From a virus: 35,237 nucleotides of DNA. The position numbers and the translations under genes are program-made. The notes under the pieces are model-generated. The model was not told the DNA's origin and made no database searches. It saw nothing but the letters and a program-made list of their open reading frames with translations. Location: positions 1-35,237 of IMG/VR virus record IMGVR_UViG_3300003690_000068. One strand, 5' to 3'. Positions 7,882-14,998 of the stretch are shown here, in pieces (positions within the stretch are counted from its first letter, which is position 1; the number at the start of each line of letters is the position of its first letter).

Positions 7882-9916
7882 ACAGGACACTATTAGCAAA
7901 AAAAGAATGGCTCAAATTCTCAAAGAAGAAATCGCCGCTTTTCAATTGGATGAACAAATCTTAAGAGAACACGAAGCGGCAATTAAAGCAAGAAAAGACG
8001 TTAAGAGCCTTGTTGCTGAAGAATTTATAAAAAGATATTATGGTAGTCACATTGATATTCATCGAATGGATGAAGGCATGTGGGATAAGATTAAAGGCGG
8101 TCTTGCTAAGATGGGCCAGATTTCAAATTTAATCCCCGGCCAGAAAGCAAAAAAAGCAAAGAGCGCAGAAGATTTAGCTGCGGCACTTGAGGTGGCCGGC
8201 GAAAATATGTTTACGAAAGTCCTACAGACGCTTAAGAAAGCGGGGTTTCCAAACAATGAAAGTTCTGAACAGTTTCGAGCAAATGTCAATTCTATAGTTC
8301 AGACGTATCTTATGGTTATTGCTTCTGTTGAAGCAGGAAAAACCCCTTATGAGGCGGGAGTAAAGACACTCGAATTGCTGCAGCAATATGTAACAAATGC
8401 CGCCACGCAGCTTAAATCAATTTATGGTGTAACAAACGAAGAGATTGAAGCGGAAAAACTAGCAGAAGCAGAAGAAGCAGAAGAAGCAGAATTATTAGAC
8501 GAAATAGAAAAACTATTAGAAGAGGACGGCCCGATTCTTGAAATTGAATTTGGCGCCAGAGAGGCGCGAATCGCGGCTAAAGTTGCCGAAAAGGGCATGG
8601 GTTCGCGCCCCGCCCGAGTTGCGTGGAGAATGGCGAAGCGCGCTGTTAATAGAGGTGAACTGCCCGGAGAGGCAGATAGTATTTTAACAAAATTAAATGA
8701 TGCCGGCGGCTTCGCTGCAGAACTCTCGAAAAGAGCAGAAATGGCCGGTGGCAGAAGGTATGCCAAGATGGCGGCCGAGAAAGGTGTGGAGATTGCCACC
8801 AAGAAGGTTCCGGGAATCGCGCAGGTCTTGTCTACCACGACAACTGCAAAAGAAGTACCGGAAGTAATTGTCAATACAATTAAAAGGGCACCCACTCTCG
8901 GTGGCCTAGCGGCATATTTGGGCGTTACCCCAATGATGGTTGGTGCCGCCGGCCTTGCCGCTGCCGCAGGATTCCTTTTCTATAAAAATAGAAAGTCATC
9001 TAGAGCGGCACAATTAAAAGATATGGGCCCGAAGATGGTGGTGCCTCCCGATCTTAAAGAAAAGTCTATCGATGCTGAAGATCTAATGACGAAAGATATC
9101 GATCAAGAGAAAGAAAAGCTTGCACAAACCAAAGGTGAAGAGACCGGCGGAGAAGTTGGGCCAGGTGGAGAAACTGTCCCGGATGTCACAGGTGATCTGG
9201 AAGACGTAGAAGATGTCTATGTTTTCCGAGGAAAAGGTGGAAAAGGTATACAATCTCAACTAGCTAAGGCGGGCATTAAGGGCCCACCGATGAGCGCTCT
9301 TTTGAAAGGTTTGCGTGCAGATTTAAGCGCTGCTGGTTTTAATGTCCTTGAAGAGGCTATATTTGGCTCAGTATTGGCTGAGATAGGAGGTCCACCATCC
9401 GAAGAGGAACAAGAAGAGTTCGGAACGAAAACACCACAACAGAAAGGTGAAGAAACTGTTCAAATGCAACCGGGCGCTGGCGATAAAAAAGATTTGGCAC
9501 TAGACAATACTATTGCCGCTTTAGAACAAATCCAAGATCCTAAACAAAAAGAAGCAGCTAGAAATATAATATCAACTGTGCTTAGTAAACACGGATCATT
9601 ACCACCAGGCTTTACGACTGCCGCCGCCCCTGCTGCTGCTCCCGCTGCTGCTGCTCCTGCTGCCGCCCCTGGTGCTGAGCCTGCTCCCGCTGCTGGTGAG
9701 GCTCCCGCTGCTGCTCCCGCTGCTGGTGAGCCTGCTGCTGCTGGCGAAGAAGAAACTGGTGAAATGTCAGACACAGAGTTAATGCAGAATTTAAAAAAGA
9801 GTAAAAAGAAGAAGGGCTGGACCGGAAACGTGGGAAGCATAATGGAAAAAGAGAAGCAACAGATTCACGAAACTCTGGATCGCTGGCAGAAGATTGCAGG
9901 AATTATCAAGGGGTGA
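7874..9916 (+). CDS. Large unknown prohead-block protein with hydrophobic segment and Ala-Pro linker
   Basis: This encodes 680 residues and overlaps the protease gene by eight bases. Regions in order: a targeting-like helix, TISKKRMAQILKEEIAAF (6-23); a helical domain to about 190; a very acidic coiled-coil-like stretch of Glu/Ala/Leu (about 193-218); a basic Ala-rich domain (225-335); a Gly/Ala-rich membrane-like segment around 347-370 ending in FLFYKNRK; a Glu/Gly-rich linker; a small domain near 450-500; an Ala-Pro-Gly linker coded by triplet repeats (about 583-623); and a basic C-terminal helix. I recognise no family. A hydrophobic segment and linkers in a head-operon protein would suit a DNA-ejection or internal core protein, or a scaffold component that the adjacent protease removes. 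Both are hypotheses. Confidence 0.8.
   Translation: MRKQDTISKKRMAQILKEEIAAFQLDEQILREHEAAIKARKDVKSLVAEEFIKRYYGSHIDIHRMDEGMWDKIKGGLAKMGQISNLIPGQKAKKAKSAEDLAAALEVAGENMFTKVLQTLKKAGFPNNESSEQFRANVNSIVQTYLMVIASVEAGKTPYEAGVKTLELLQQYVTNAATQLKSIYGVTNEEIEAEKLAEAEEAEEAELLDEIEKLLEEDGPILEIEFGAREARIAAKVAEKGMGSRPARVAWRMAKRAVNRGELPGEADSILTKLNDAGGFAAELSKRAEMAGGRRYAKMAAEKGVEIATKKVPGIAQVLSTTTTAKEVPEVIVNTIKRAPTLGGLAAYLGVTPMMVGAAGLAAAAGFLFYKNRKSSRAAQLKDMGPKMVVPPDLKEKSIDAEDLMTKDIDQEKEKLAQTKGEETGGEVGPGGETVPDVTGDLEDVEDVYVFRGKGGKGIQSQLAKAGIKGPPMSALLKGLRADLSAAGFNVLEEAIFGSVLAEIGGPPSEEEQEEFGTKTPQQKGEETVQMQPGAGDKKDLALDNTIAALEQIQDPKQKEAARNIISTVLSKHGSLPPGFTTAAAPAAAPAAAAPAAAPGAEPAPAAGEAPAAAPAAGEPAAAGEEETGEMSDTELMQNLKKSKKKKGWTGNVGSIMEKEKQQIHETLDRWQKIAGIIKG
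9620..9742 (+). repeat. GCN/CCN triplet-repeat tract coding an Ala-Pro-Gly linker
   Basis: This is a run of Ala codons (mainly GCT) broken by Pro (CCC/CCT) and Gly/Glu (GGT GAG) codons. It contains repeated units of the type GCTGCTGGTGAG. It lies in frame inside the 680-residue gene and codes a low-complexity linker. Length variation between relatives would be expected. Confidence 0.8.
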
Positions 9917-9919
9917 TGA

Positions 9920-10336
9920 ATGAAAAAAGCAGATCTAAAACGATTAATTAAACCCGTAGTTAAAGAGTGTATACATGAAGTCCTTCTAGAAGAGGGGCTT
10001 CTGTCTAATGTTGTGGCGGAAGTAGCCAAGGGTATGCAAGGCAACCTTGTTGTGGAGACGAAAAAATCTAAGCCGAAGCGGATGTTTAATGAAGATACGC
10101 AAATGCACCGACAATCTAATGAGTCTAGAAAAAAACTTCATGAACATCGTAAACATTTGATGAGCGCTGTTGGAGATGGTGCTTATAATGGGGTCAATTT
10201 ATTTGAGGGGACGGAGCCCATATCTAAGCATCAACCACAAGCCGGCGCCCCAGATCTTGGACATCCTAGTGATGCTGGCGTGGATATTAGTTCAATTTTA
10301 GGACAGTCTTCTGATATTTGGAAGGCAATGAAGTAG
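9920..10336 (+). CDS. Small conserved-looking prohead-block protein with KxLIKPxVKECI helix
   Basis: This encodes 138 residues. It starts four bases after the previous stop, with AAGGGGTGA as ribosome site. The first 25 residues (MKKADLKRLIKPVVKECIHE, then VLLEE) form an amphipathic helix with I-H-E and V-K-E triplets, a relative of the targeting-like helices at 162 and 6284. The middle is basic and disordered-looking. The end is acidic and finishes SSILGQSSDIWKAMK, suggesting a short C-terminal interaction motif. This combination of ends seems familiar from hypothetical proteins of T4-like phages, but I cannot name a function. Context between protease and scaffold suggests a prohead core or internal protein. 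Confidence 0.78.
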   Translation: MKKADLKRLIKPVVKECIHEVLLEEGLLSNVVAEVAKGMQGNLVVETKKSKPKRMFNEDTQMHRQSNESRKKLHEHRKHLMSAVGDGAYNGVNLFEGTEPISKHQPQAGAPDLGHPSDAGVDISSILGQSSDIWKAMK

Positions 10337-10343
10337 GTATTTG

Positions 10344-10586
10344 ATGACAAAGAAATATAACATCGGCGTAACCTCAAAGGAAACTAGGGGTAATGTTGAA
10401 AGAATGATAAGAAAGTTTACTAAAAAAGTTAAAAGAGAGCGCATTATTGAAGAGGTTAGAGATCGTAAGCGATACAAAAAACCTTCTGTTGCTAAGAAGG
10501 AAAAACGCATTCGTGCTGAACGAATAAGATTAAAAGAAGAACGAAAAAGACGTAAAGCGCAAGAAAGACGTAATAGAAAATTATAG
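10344..10586 (+). CDS. rpsU: bS21-like ribosomal protein
   Basis: This encodes 80 residues, extremely basic and all-helical. Residues of the central part, IRKFTKKVKRERIIEEVRDR, followed by KRYKKPSVAKKEKR, align well with E. coli bS21 ([32 protein letters not shown]): the spacing, the EVR(D/R)R block and the Y-x-KP turn are kept. bS21 sits at the mRNA exit side of the 30S subunit near the anti-Shine-Dalgarno and helps initiation. Phage-borne bS21 genes are known from aquatic phage genomes, where they are proposed to exchange with the host copy and bias translation. I prefer the ATG at 10344 (AGTAGG eight bases upstream) to a TTG at 10341. The alternative is an unrelated basic DNA-binding head protein, given the location. 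Confidence 0.72.
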   Translation: MTKKYNIGVTSKETRGNVERMIRKFTKKVKRERIIEEVRDRKRYKKPSVAKKEKRIRAERIRLKEERKRRKAQERRNRKL

Positions 10587-10588
10587 AG

Positions 10589-10598
10589 ACTATTTATA
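10589..10598 (+). promoter_or_regulatory. ACTATTTAT motif, candidate late promoter
   Basis: ACTATTTATA lies 41 bases before the ATG at 10630 in a 43-base gap. It is one of a series of near-identical motifs in front of structural genes. A function as a late-type promoter is inferred from recurrence and position. Confidence 0.45.
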
Positions 10599-10629
10599 TT
10601 GAATATAATCAATTTAGGAGAGATTTAAA

Positions 10630-11061
10630 ATGCCAGGAGATTCATGGAAATTAGCACCGGGGTTAAGTAATGTTGGCTCTTATGAGGTTAGTGGCGCCCC
10701 ATATTGCTCAGGCGGAATTAACGCCATCCTCAACGCCGGCGGATATAAAATTGAGTTCCCTTATGTAACAAGATGGATCATAATTAATAACCGAAGCGCT
10801 GATGCTGCTCATGATTTAAAAGTAGGGTTTTCCCAACTTGGCGTTACAACAGGAACAAACTATTTTGTGTTAGATAATAAAAACGCGGCCGGCGCAAAAG
10901 ATCGGGGCTCTTGGCCTCCTAGACTCGAATTAAAAGTGAGTGAACTTTGGCTCTCAGGATCTCCTGATGTGGACATTATTGCTGGTCTAACAAATATTCC
11001 GAGGCAAAGAACAACAACTTCTTTGGGTACAAACTGGTCAGGTTCTACAGGAGTAGGTTAA
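10630..11061 (+). CDS. Putative virion surface protein, beta-rich
   Basis: This encodes 143 residues, with TTAGGAGAG ten bases before the ATG and its own candidate promoter motif. The sequence is beta-rich with many aromatic residues and turns (EFPYVTRWIIINNRSADAAH, then LKVGFSQLGV), and it ends in a Thr/Ser/Gly tail. This looks like a compact beta-sandwich. It has no signal peptide or enzyme motif. Placed between the prohead block and the scaffold/capsid genes, and followed four bases later by a fibre-like protein, it could be a head decoration or head-fibre base. I recall similar hypothetical proteins in distant T4-like phages but no assigned role. Confidence 0.75.
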   Translation: MPGDSWKLAPGLSNVGSYEVSGAPYCSGGINAILNAGGYKIEFPYVTRWIIINNRSADAAHDLKVGFSQLGVTTGTNYFVLDNKNAAGAKDRGSWPPRLELKVSELWLSGSPDVDIIAGLTNIPRQRTTTSLGTNWSGSTGVG

Positions 11062-11064
11062 ACT

Positions 11065-11748
11065 ATGGCTTCCTTTGGCTGGGCATATGTTGATTGTACT
11101 GAGACAGATGGAGCTTTTACCGGCCCTACTGGCTCTGTTTTATTTGTATCGGGAACTAGATTAGCTACTGGTTCAGTTAAGTTTATGTATTATACGGCCT
11201 CCGGAGGAGGTTTGGCCGCGAGTACTCTTGTATTAACCGGTACGCTTATTGTTCAGGGTACTATTAGTGCTAGTCAATATATTATTAAAGATATAGCAAC
11301 TATTGATTCCACAGGTTCGACATATTTTGGAGATACCAGTGACGACAAACACGTGCGAACTGGTAGTATGACAATTATGTCAGGCACTACGTATTTATTT
11401 AGTGCATCTGCTATTACTGAAAAGGTTTGGGTAAGAGGGTTTGGTGGAAAATATGCTAGTGTTGGCGCGGCACGTAATCCCTATTATGTTTCATCCAGTG
11501 ATTATATCTTAGGCGTTATAGACACTAATAATGTAACAATATATTTGCCTAGTGCTTCAACTGCTCGTCCTGGTGCTATTTTATTAATTAAGGATCAAGC
11601 CCCCTCACGCGGAACAAATGTAATAACTATTTCAGCTTCTAATCCGCCTGGTGGTTTTAAGATAGATAATAGTAGTTTTTACAAGTTGGCAGGCACAATG
11701 CCAGCTATCAGTTTATATTCAAATGGAACTCATTGGTATGTATTCTAA
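11065..11748 (+). CDS. Fibre-like virion protein
   Basis: This encodes 227 residues, rich in Ser, Thr, Gly and short beta strands. The part LTGTLIVQGTISASQYIIKD, and later STYFGDTSDDKH, resembles the repetitive trimeric stalk sequences of phage fibres. The C-terminus (PAISLYSNGTHWYVF) resembles the end of many fibre or appendage proteins. The ribosome site lies within the end of the previous gene, which stops four bases upstream, so the two are co-expressed and may interact. Because it lies among head genes, a head fibre or whisker-type appendage is more likely than a long tail fibre. That assignment is inferred. Confidence 0.68.
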   Translation: MASFGWAYVDCTETDGAFTGPTGSVLFVSGTRLATGSVKFMYYTASGGGLAASTLVLTGTLIVQGTISASQYIIKDIATIDSTGSTYFGDTSDDKHVRTGSMTIMSGTTYLFSASAITEKVWVRGFGGKYASVGAARNPYYVSSSDYILGVIDTNNVTIYLPSASTARPGAILLIKDQAPSRGTNVITISASNPPGGFKIDNSSFYKLAGTMPAISLYSNGTHWYVF

Positions 11749-11775
11749 TTATATCGTCTTTTTGTGTTGAAGGAT

Positions 11776-11784
11776 ACTATTTAT
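11776..11784 (+). promoter_or_regulatory. ACTATTTAT motif, candidate late promoter of the scaffold gene
   Basis: ACTATTTAT stands 40 bases before the scaffold ATG in a 67-base AT-rich gap, followed by TTTAGGAGCT as ribosome site. It is a perfect match to the recurring motif in this window. Confidence 0.5.
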
Positions 11785-11815
11785 TTTTGAATTATTGTAT
11801 TTTAGGAGCTAGTTT

Positions 11816-12973
11816 ATGTCAACATTGTTAAGGGAAGCTATTGTTGATGCGACAGCCTTGCGAGAGGCCGCATTAAAAAATGCTGAATCTTCTATCGTTG
11901 AGAAGTATTCTGATGAAGTGCGAGATGTGCTGGATAGTCTTTTAGAGCAAGAAGATCCTATGGCTGCACCTCCTGCTGATCCTATGGCTGCACCTCCTGC
12001 TGATCCTATGGCCGATCCTATGGCCGCTGGAGCAGAAGGCGAAGAAGTAGAGGAAATTGTTGATGGTGTTCCTCTTTCGGCTACGGATGGATTGTCTGAA
12101 ATGGAAGGAAAGAATTTGAAGTACCTCAAGGGTGAAGGCGAAGAAGTTAAAGTTACTGTTGATTTAGACGCATTACACGAAGCTGTTAAGGCTCTTCAAA
12201 CTGAAGACGATGACGATGACGATGATGGCGACAACGATGGTGATGTATACGAGGAAGAAATAGACTTAAACGAAGAAGACATTCTTGCAATGCTTTCAGA
12301 GGACGAAGAAGAAGAAGAGGAAGAAGTAGAGGAAAAGAAAAAGGAGAAGGAAACCCCTGGAGCGAGAATGACGAGAATGGGGGGAATGGAAGAAGAAATT
12401 GAAGTGTCCCAAGATTTAATTGACAGCATTATGGAAAAGCTCACTGTAGATATGGGCGCAGATTTATCTGGCTGGATGGGTCGCTCTGATGAAGATATGA
12501 GATATCAGATGGAAAAAGAAATGGCCCATCGCCGTAGCACAGATGTCGAAGAAGAATTAAAAGATTTGAAAAAGGCTCAAGAAGAGTTGGTTTTTGAAAA
12601 TAAGCAACTCAAAAAGAGCAATAGAAAATATAAGCAGGTTGTTGAAGAGATAAAAGGTACCTTGCAAGAGGTTAATGTCTCTAACGCACGCTTGCTTTAC
12701 ACGAACCGTGTTTTGAGAAATACCTCCCTAAATGAGCGGCAAAAAGATAATATTGCCGAAGCTATTTCCAATGCTGGTTCAGTTATGGAGGCAAGGACAA
12801 TATTTGAAACGCTTGAACGCGCAACGCCGACACAAACTAAACGTGTCCCACAATCGTTGAACGAAGTAATCAATCGTCCATCTTCAATTATTCGTGCATC
12901 TCGTAGAGAAGAAGCACAACCAACTGATCCATTCTTGGATAGAATGAAAAAGTTAGCCGGAATTAAAAACTAA
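11816..12973 (+). CDS. gp22: Prohead core scaffold protein (gp22-like)
   Basis: This forms the internal core on which the gp23 shell assembles, and it is later degraded by the gp21-type protease. The 385 residues begin MSTLLREAIVDA, which includes an L-R-E-A protease-type site. A Pro/Met/Ala tandem repeat (about residues 47-70), an Asp run and a Glu run (about 129-175), a coiled coil (about 240-290) and a conserved end with LNERQKDNIAEAISNAGSV near 304-322 and SLNEVINRPSS follow. T4 gp22 is 269 residues, and the surplus is the acidic low-complexity region. It lies directly before the major capsid gene as in T4. Identification rests on order plus the acidic coiled-coil architecture and the C-terminal block. 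Confidence 0.88.
   Translation: MSTLLREAIVDATALREAALKNAESSIVEKYSDEVRDVLDSLLEQEDPMAAPPADPMAAPPADPMADPMAAGAEGEEVEEIVDGVPLSATDGLSEMEGKNLKYLKGEGEEVKVTVDLDALHEAVKALQTEDDDDDDDGDNDGDVYEEEIDLNEEDILAMLSEDEEEEEEEVEEKKKEKETPGARMTRMGGMEEEIEVSQDLIDSIMEKLTVDMGADLSGWMGRSDEDMRYQMEKEMAHRRSTDVEEELKDLKKAQEELVFENKQLKKSNRKYKQVVEEIKGTLQEVNVSNARLLYTNRVLRNTSLNERQKDNIAEAISNAGSVMEARTIFETLERATPTQTKRVPQSLNEVINRPSSIIRASRREEAQPTDPFLDRMKKLAGIKN
11954..12025 (+). repeat. Tandem direct repeat in the scaffold gene (2 x 24 bp plus 2 x 12 bp)
   Basis: Two identical 24-base units that start GATCCTATGGCTGCACC lie at 11954-11977 and 11978-12001. They are followed by two identical 12-base units, GATCCTATGGCC, at 12002-12013 and 12014-12025. 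In frame they code DPMAAPPA twice, then DPMA twice. The exact identity of the units points to recent slippage or duplication. Confidence 0.9.
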
Positions 12974-12977
12974 TTAA
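12969..12977 (+). promoter_or_regulatory. ACTAATTAA motif, possible promoter variant before the capsid gene
   Basis: ACTAATTAA overlaps the scaffold stop codon, 24 bases before the capsid ATG, and abuts the ribosome site. It differs from the ACTATTTAT motif at the middle and last base. The short distance and AT richness make this weaker than the others. Confidence 0.25.
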
Positions 12978-12984
12978 AGGAGGT
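12976..12984 (+). promoter_or_regulatory. Consensus ribosome binding site of the major capsid gene
   Basis: AAAGGAGGT is fully complementary to the 16S anti-Shine-Dalgarno and sits eight bases before the ATG at 12993. It is the best ribosome site in the window, as expected for the most abundant virion protein. Confidence 0.85.
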
Positions 12985-12992
12985 ATTATATT

Positions 12993-14813
12993 ATGGCTGG
13001 TATTGTAGAAAGATTAACTGAGGGTATCATTAATCGTGATATGCGTGCTGAAGGTAACGCATTGTTAAATAAATGGGAAAGAACTGGACTTCTTGAAGGT
13101 CTAGAAACTGAGCGCAAGCGCCAAACAATGGCTCGCTTGCTTGAGAACCAGGCGAAGGAGCTTCTTCGTGAGAGTTCTTCGATGGCCGCTGGTGATGTCG
13201 AAGGTTTTGCAGCCGTCGCGTTCCCCATCGTCCGACGTGTTTTTGCAGGATTGATCGCCAACGATCTCGTTAGTGTTCAGCCGATGAGCCTCCCAAGTGG
13301 ACTCATCTTCTTCCTGGATTTCGTGTTTTCACCGAATGTGGGAGCCGGCGCGAGCCAAACCGACAGATTCGGTAACTATAATGACAAGTCAATTTACGGT
13401 ACTGATCAGGTCGCTAGTCAGATCACGGGTGGAGTCAGTCTTGTCTCTACATCGGGATCTTCACTTGGTGGTCCTCGTAACAGCGCACGTGGTTATGCTT
13501 ATTCGTCTCCGACCGGTAGCGTTATGTTCGCCGCAGGTCCTGCCATAAAGGATCAATTCTATATGGGTGGCGGAACTAGTATTACATATGCTACAGAAGC
13601 ACAGCTTAAGCTGATTCAATGGGATCCAGACTTGGTTGCTTTGTCTGGTGGTAGCACAGCTTACAAGATTCTCGTTCTTGATTTCCCGAAATCTACATAT
13701 ACAGCTGCGCAGACTGACATGAACAACCTTGCTGCATTCGAGATCAGTTCTTCTGCATATGATCAGGCTTTGGACGGTGAGACTGGCACCGCCACTATTA
13801 ATTCAGTGCGTCGTTTGACTCATTTGGTTGCATCGGGTGATACTCCCTTGGCTGCAGCTGCTGTTCGTCACGTTGCTGTTTGTCCATCTAGCTCTTTCAT
13901 AGCAGCTTCTTTGGGCTCAGCATCCGTGAATAGTTATCTTGCTGTTCAGGTGCCAATCAGTGATAATCTCACTAATGCTTCTGCATTGGGAGCGGTTGTT
14001 GGCACGACTACTTGGGGACTCGAAGGAAACGAACAGATCCCTGAGATCGACATCAAGGTAGACAGTATTGCTGTCACCACGCAAACCAAGAAGCTCAAGG
14101 CTAAGTGGACGCCAGAATTGGGACAGGATCTTAATGCCTATCACAATCTTGACGCCGAAGTCGAGCTTACCAGCATTCTCTCTGAGCAAATTGCTCTTGA
14201 GATTGACCGTGAGATCCTTGCGGATCTCGTAAACGGTGCAACCGCTGGTACGTACTACTGGGCACGTTCCCCAGGCTTGTTCGTGGATCGTACAACTGGT
14301 TCGGAGATTGGCGCTAGTTCAGCTGCTCCAGACTTCACCGGTACGGTTTCTGAGTGGTACGAGACTCTGATTGAGACTGTCAATGACGTTTCTGCTCAGA
14401 TTCATCGTAAGACTCTACGGGGTGGAGCTAATTTCGTCGTCTGCGGACCTGAAGTTGCTAACATCCTTGAGTTCACCGCTGGGTTCCGCGCAAGCGTTAC
14501 TGCTGACGACGACAAGGGCACAATGGGCGCTGTCAAGGTCGGCTCTTTGTCCAAGAAGTTCGACATTATCGTGGATCCCTATTTCCTACGAAATGTATTA
14601 CTAGTTGGACGCCGAGGTTCCAGTTTCCTAGAGAGTGGGTATGTATATGCACCTTATGTGCCACTACAGACTACACCCACGATCTTCGGCCCTGAAGACT
14701 TCGTGCCCAGAAAGGGTGTGATGACTCGTTACGCTAAGAAGATGGTACGTCCCGATATGTATGGTCTTGTTATCGTGCGCGGTCTCACTGGAGAATCAGG
14801 CGCAACTAGCTAA
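12993..14813 (+). CDS. gp23: Major capsid protein (gp23-like)
   Basis: This builds the icosahedral shell. It encodes 606 residues (T4 gp23: 521). The N-terminus has LLNKWERTGLLEG at 24-36 and RLLENQAKELLRE at 48-60, matching the T4 propeptide (LLNKWKPLLEGEG and KIFENQEKDF). GFAAVAFPIVRRVFAGLIAN at 71-90 and VSVQPMSLPSG then match the T4 block up to VQPMNSPTG. The likely maturation cut is after Glu60 (L-R-E before SSS), removing about 60 residues as in T4. The C-terminal third keeps the HK97-fold strand pattern and ends RKGVMTRYAKKMVRPDMYGL. Codon use is more GC-rich than in neighbouring genes, fitting high expression. A strong terminator follows. Confidence 0.97.
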   Translation: MAGIVERLTEGIINRDMRAEGNALLNKWERTGLLEGLETERKRQTMARLLENQAKELLRESSSMAAGDVEGFAAVAFPIVRRVFAGLIANDLVSVQPMSLPSGLIFFLDFVFSPNVGAGASQTDRFGNYNDKSIYGTDQVASQITGGVSLVSTSGSSLGGPRNSARGYAYSSPTGSVMFAAGPAIKDQFYMGGGTSITYATEAQLKLIQWDPDLVALSGGSTAYKILVLDFPKSTYTAAQTDMNNLAAFEISSSAYDQALDGETGTATINSVRRLTHLVASGDTPLAAAAVRHVAVCPSSSFIAASLGSASVNSYLAVQVPISDNLTNASALGAVVGTTTWGLEGNEQIPEIDIKVDSIAVTTQTKKLKAKWTPELGQDLNAYHNLDAEVELTSILSEQIALEIDREILADLVNGATAGTYYWARSPGLFVDRTTGSEIGASSAAPDFTGTVSEWYETLIETVNDVSAQIHRKTLRGGANFVVCGPEVANILEFTAGFRASVTADDDKGTMGAVKVGSLSKKFDIIVDPYFLRNVLLVGRRGSSFLESGYVYAPYVPLQTTPTIFGPEDFVPRKGVMTRYAKKMVRPDMYGLVIVRGLTGESGATS

Positions 14814-14840
14814 AAACTAGTAGCCAAATAAAACGTAAAG

Positions 14841-14864
14841 CCTTCGTCTTCGGACGGGGGTTTT
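14841..14864 (+). terminator. Rho-independent terminator after the capsid gene
   Basis: An 8-base stem, CCTTCGTC with GACGGGGG (two G-T pairs), closes a TTCG tetraloop and is followed by TTTT. It lies 27 bases after the capsid stop codon. Confidence 0.85.
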
Positions 14865-14876
14865 CGTTTATCTGAA

Positions 14877-14885
14877 ACTACTTAT
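14877..14885 (+). promoter_or_regulatory. ACTACTTAT motif, possible late promoter variant
   Basis: ACTACTTAT differs by one base from the recurring ACTATTTAT. It follows the capsid terminator and precedes the gene at 14999 by about 120 bases. No other feature is apparent in the 134 bases between the terminator and that gene. Confidence 0.35.
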
Positions 14886-14998
14886 AGGTGAACAACAAAG
14901 TTCAAACCAAAGTTATCGGGTAGATTTTAAAGCTACCCTCTAGTATTGTTGAAACAGATCAATACAGGGACATGATTAAAAAAGGAGGGTTTTTAACT

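Noticed and set aside
10341-10343. TTG start for the bS21-like gene
   Set aside because: The adjacent in-frame ATG at 10344 is stronger, and spacing to the ribosome site is suitable for it.
12196-12444. Serine-rich - strand frame opposite the scaffold acidic region
   Set aside because: It is the complement of Asp/Glu codon runs and has no start or family features.
14972-14998. Earlier start for the jelly-roll protein at 14972
   Set aside because: AAAGGAGGG is placed correctly for the ATG at 14999, whereas the 14972 ATG has only a weak upstream sequence. The ribosome site would also lie within the longer coding region.
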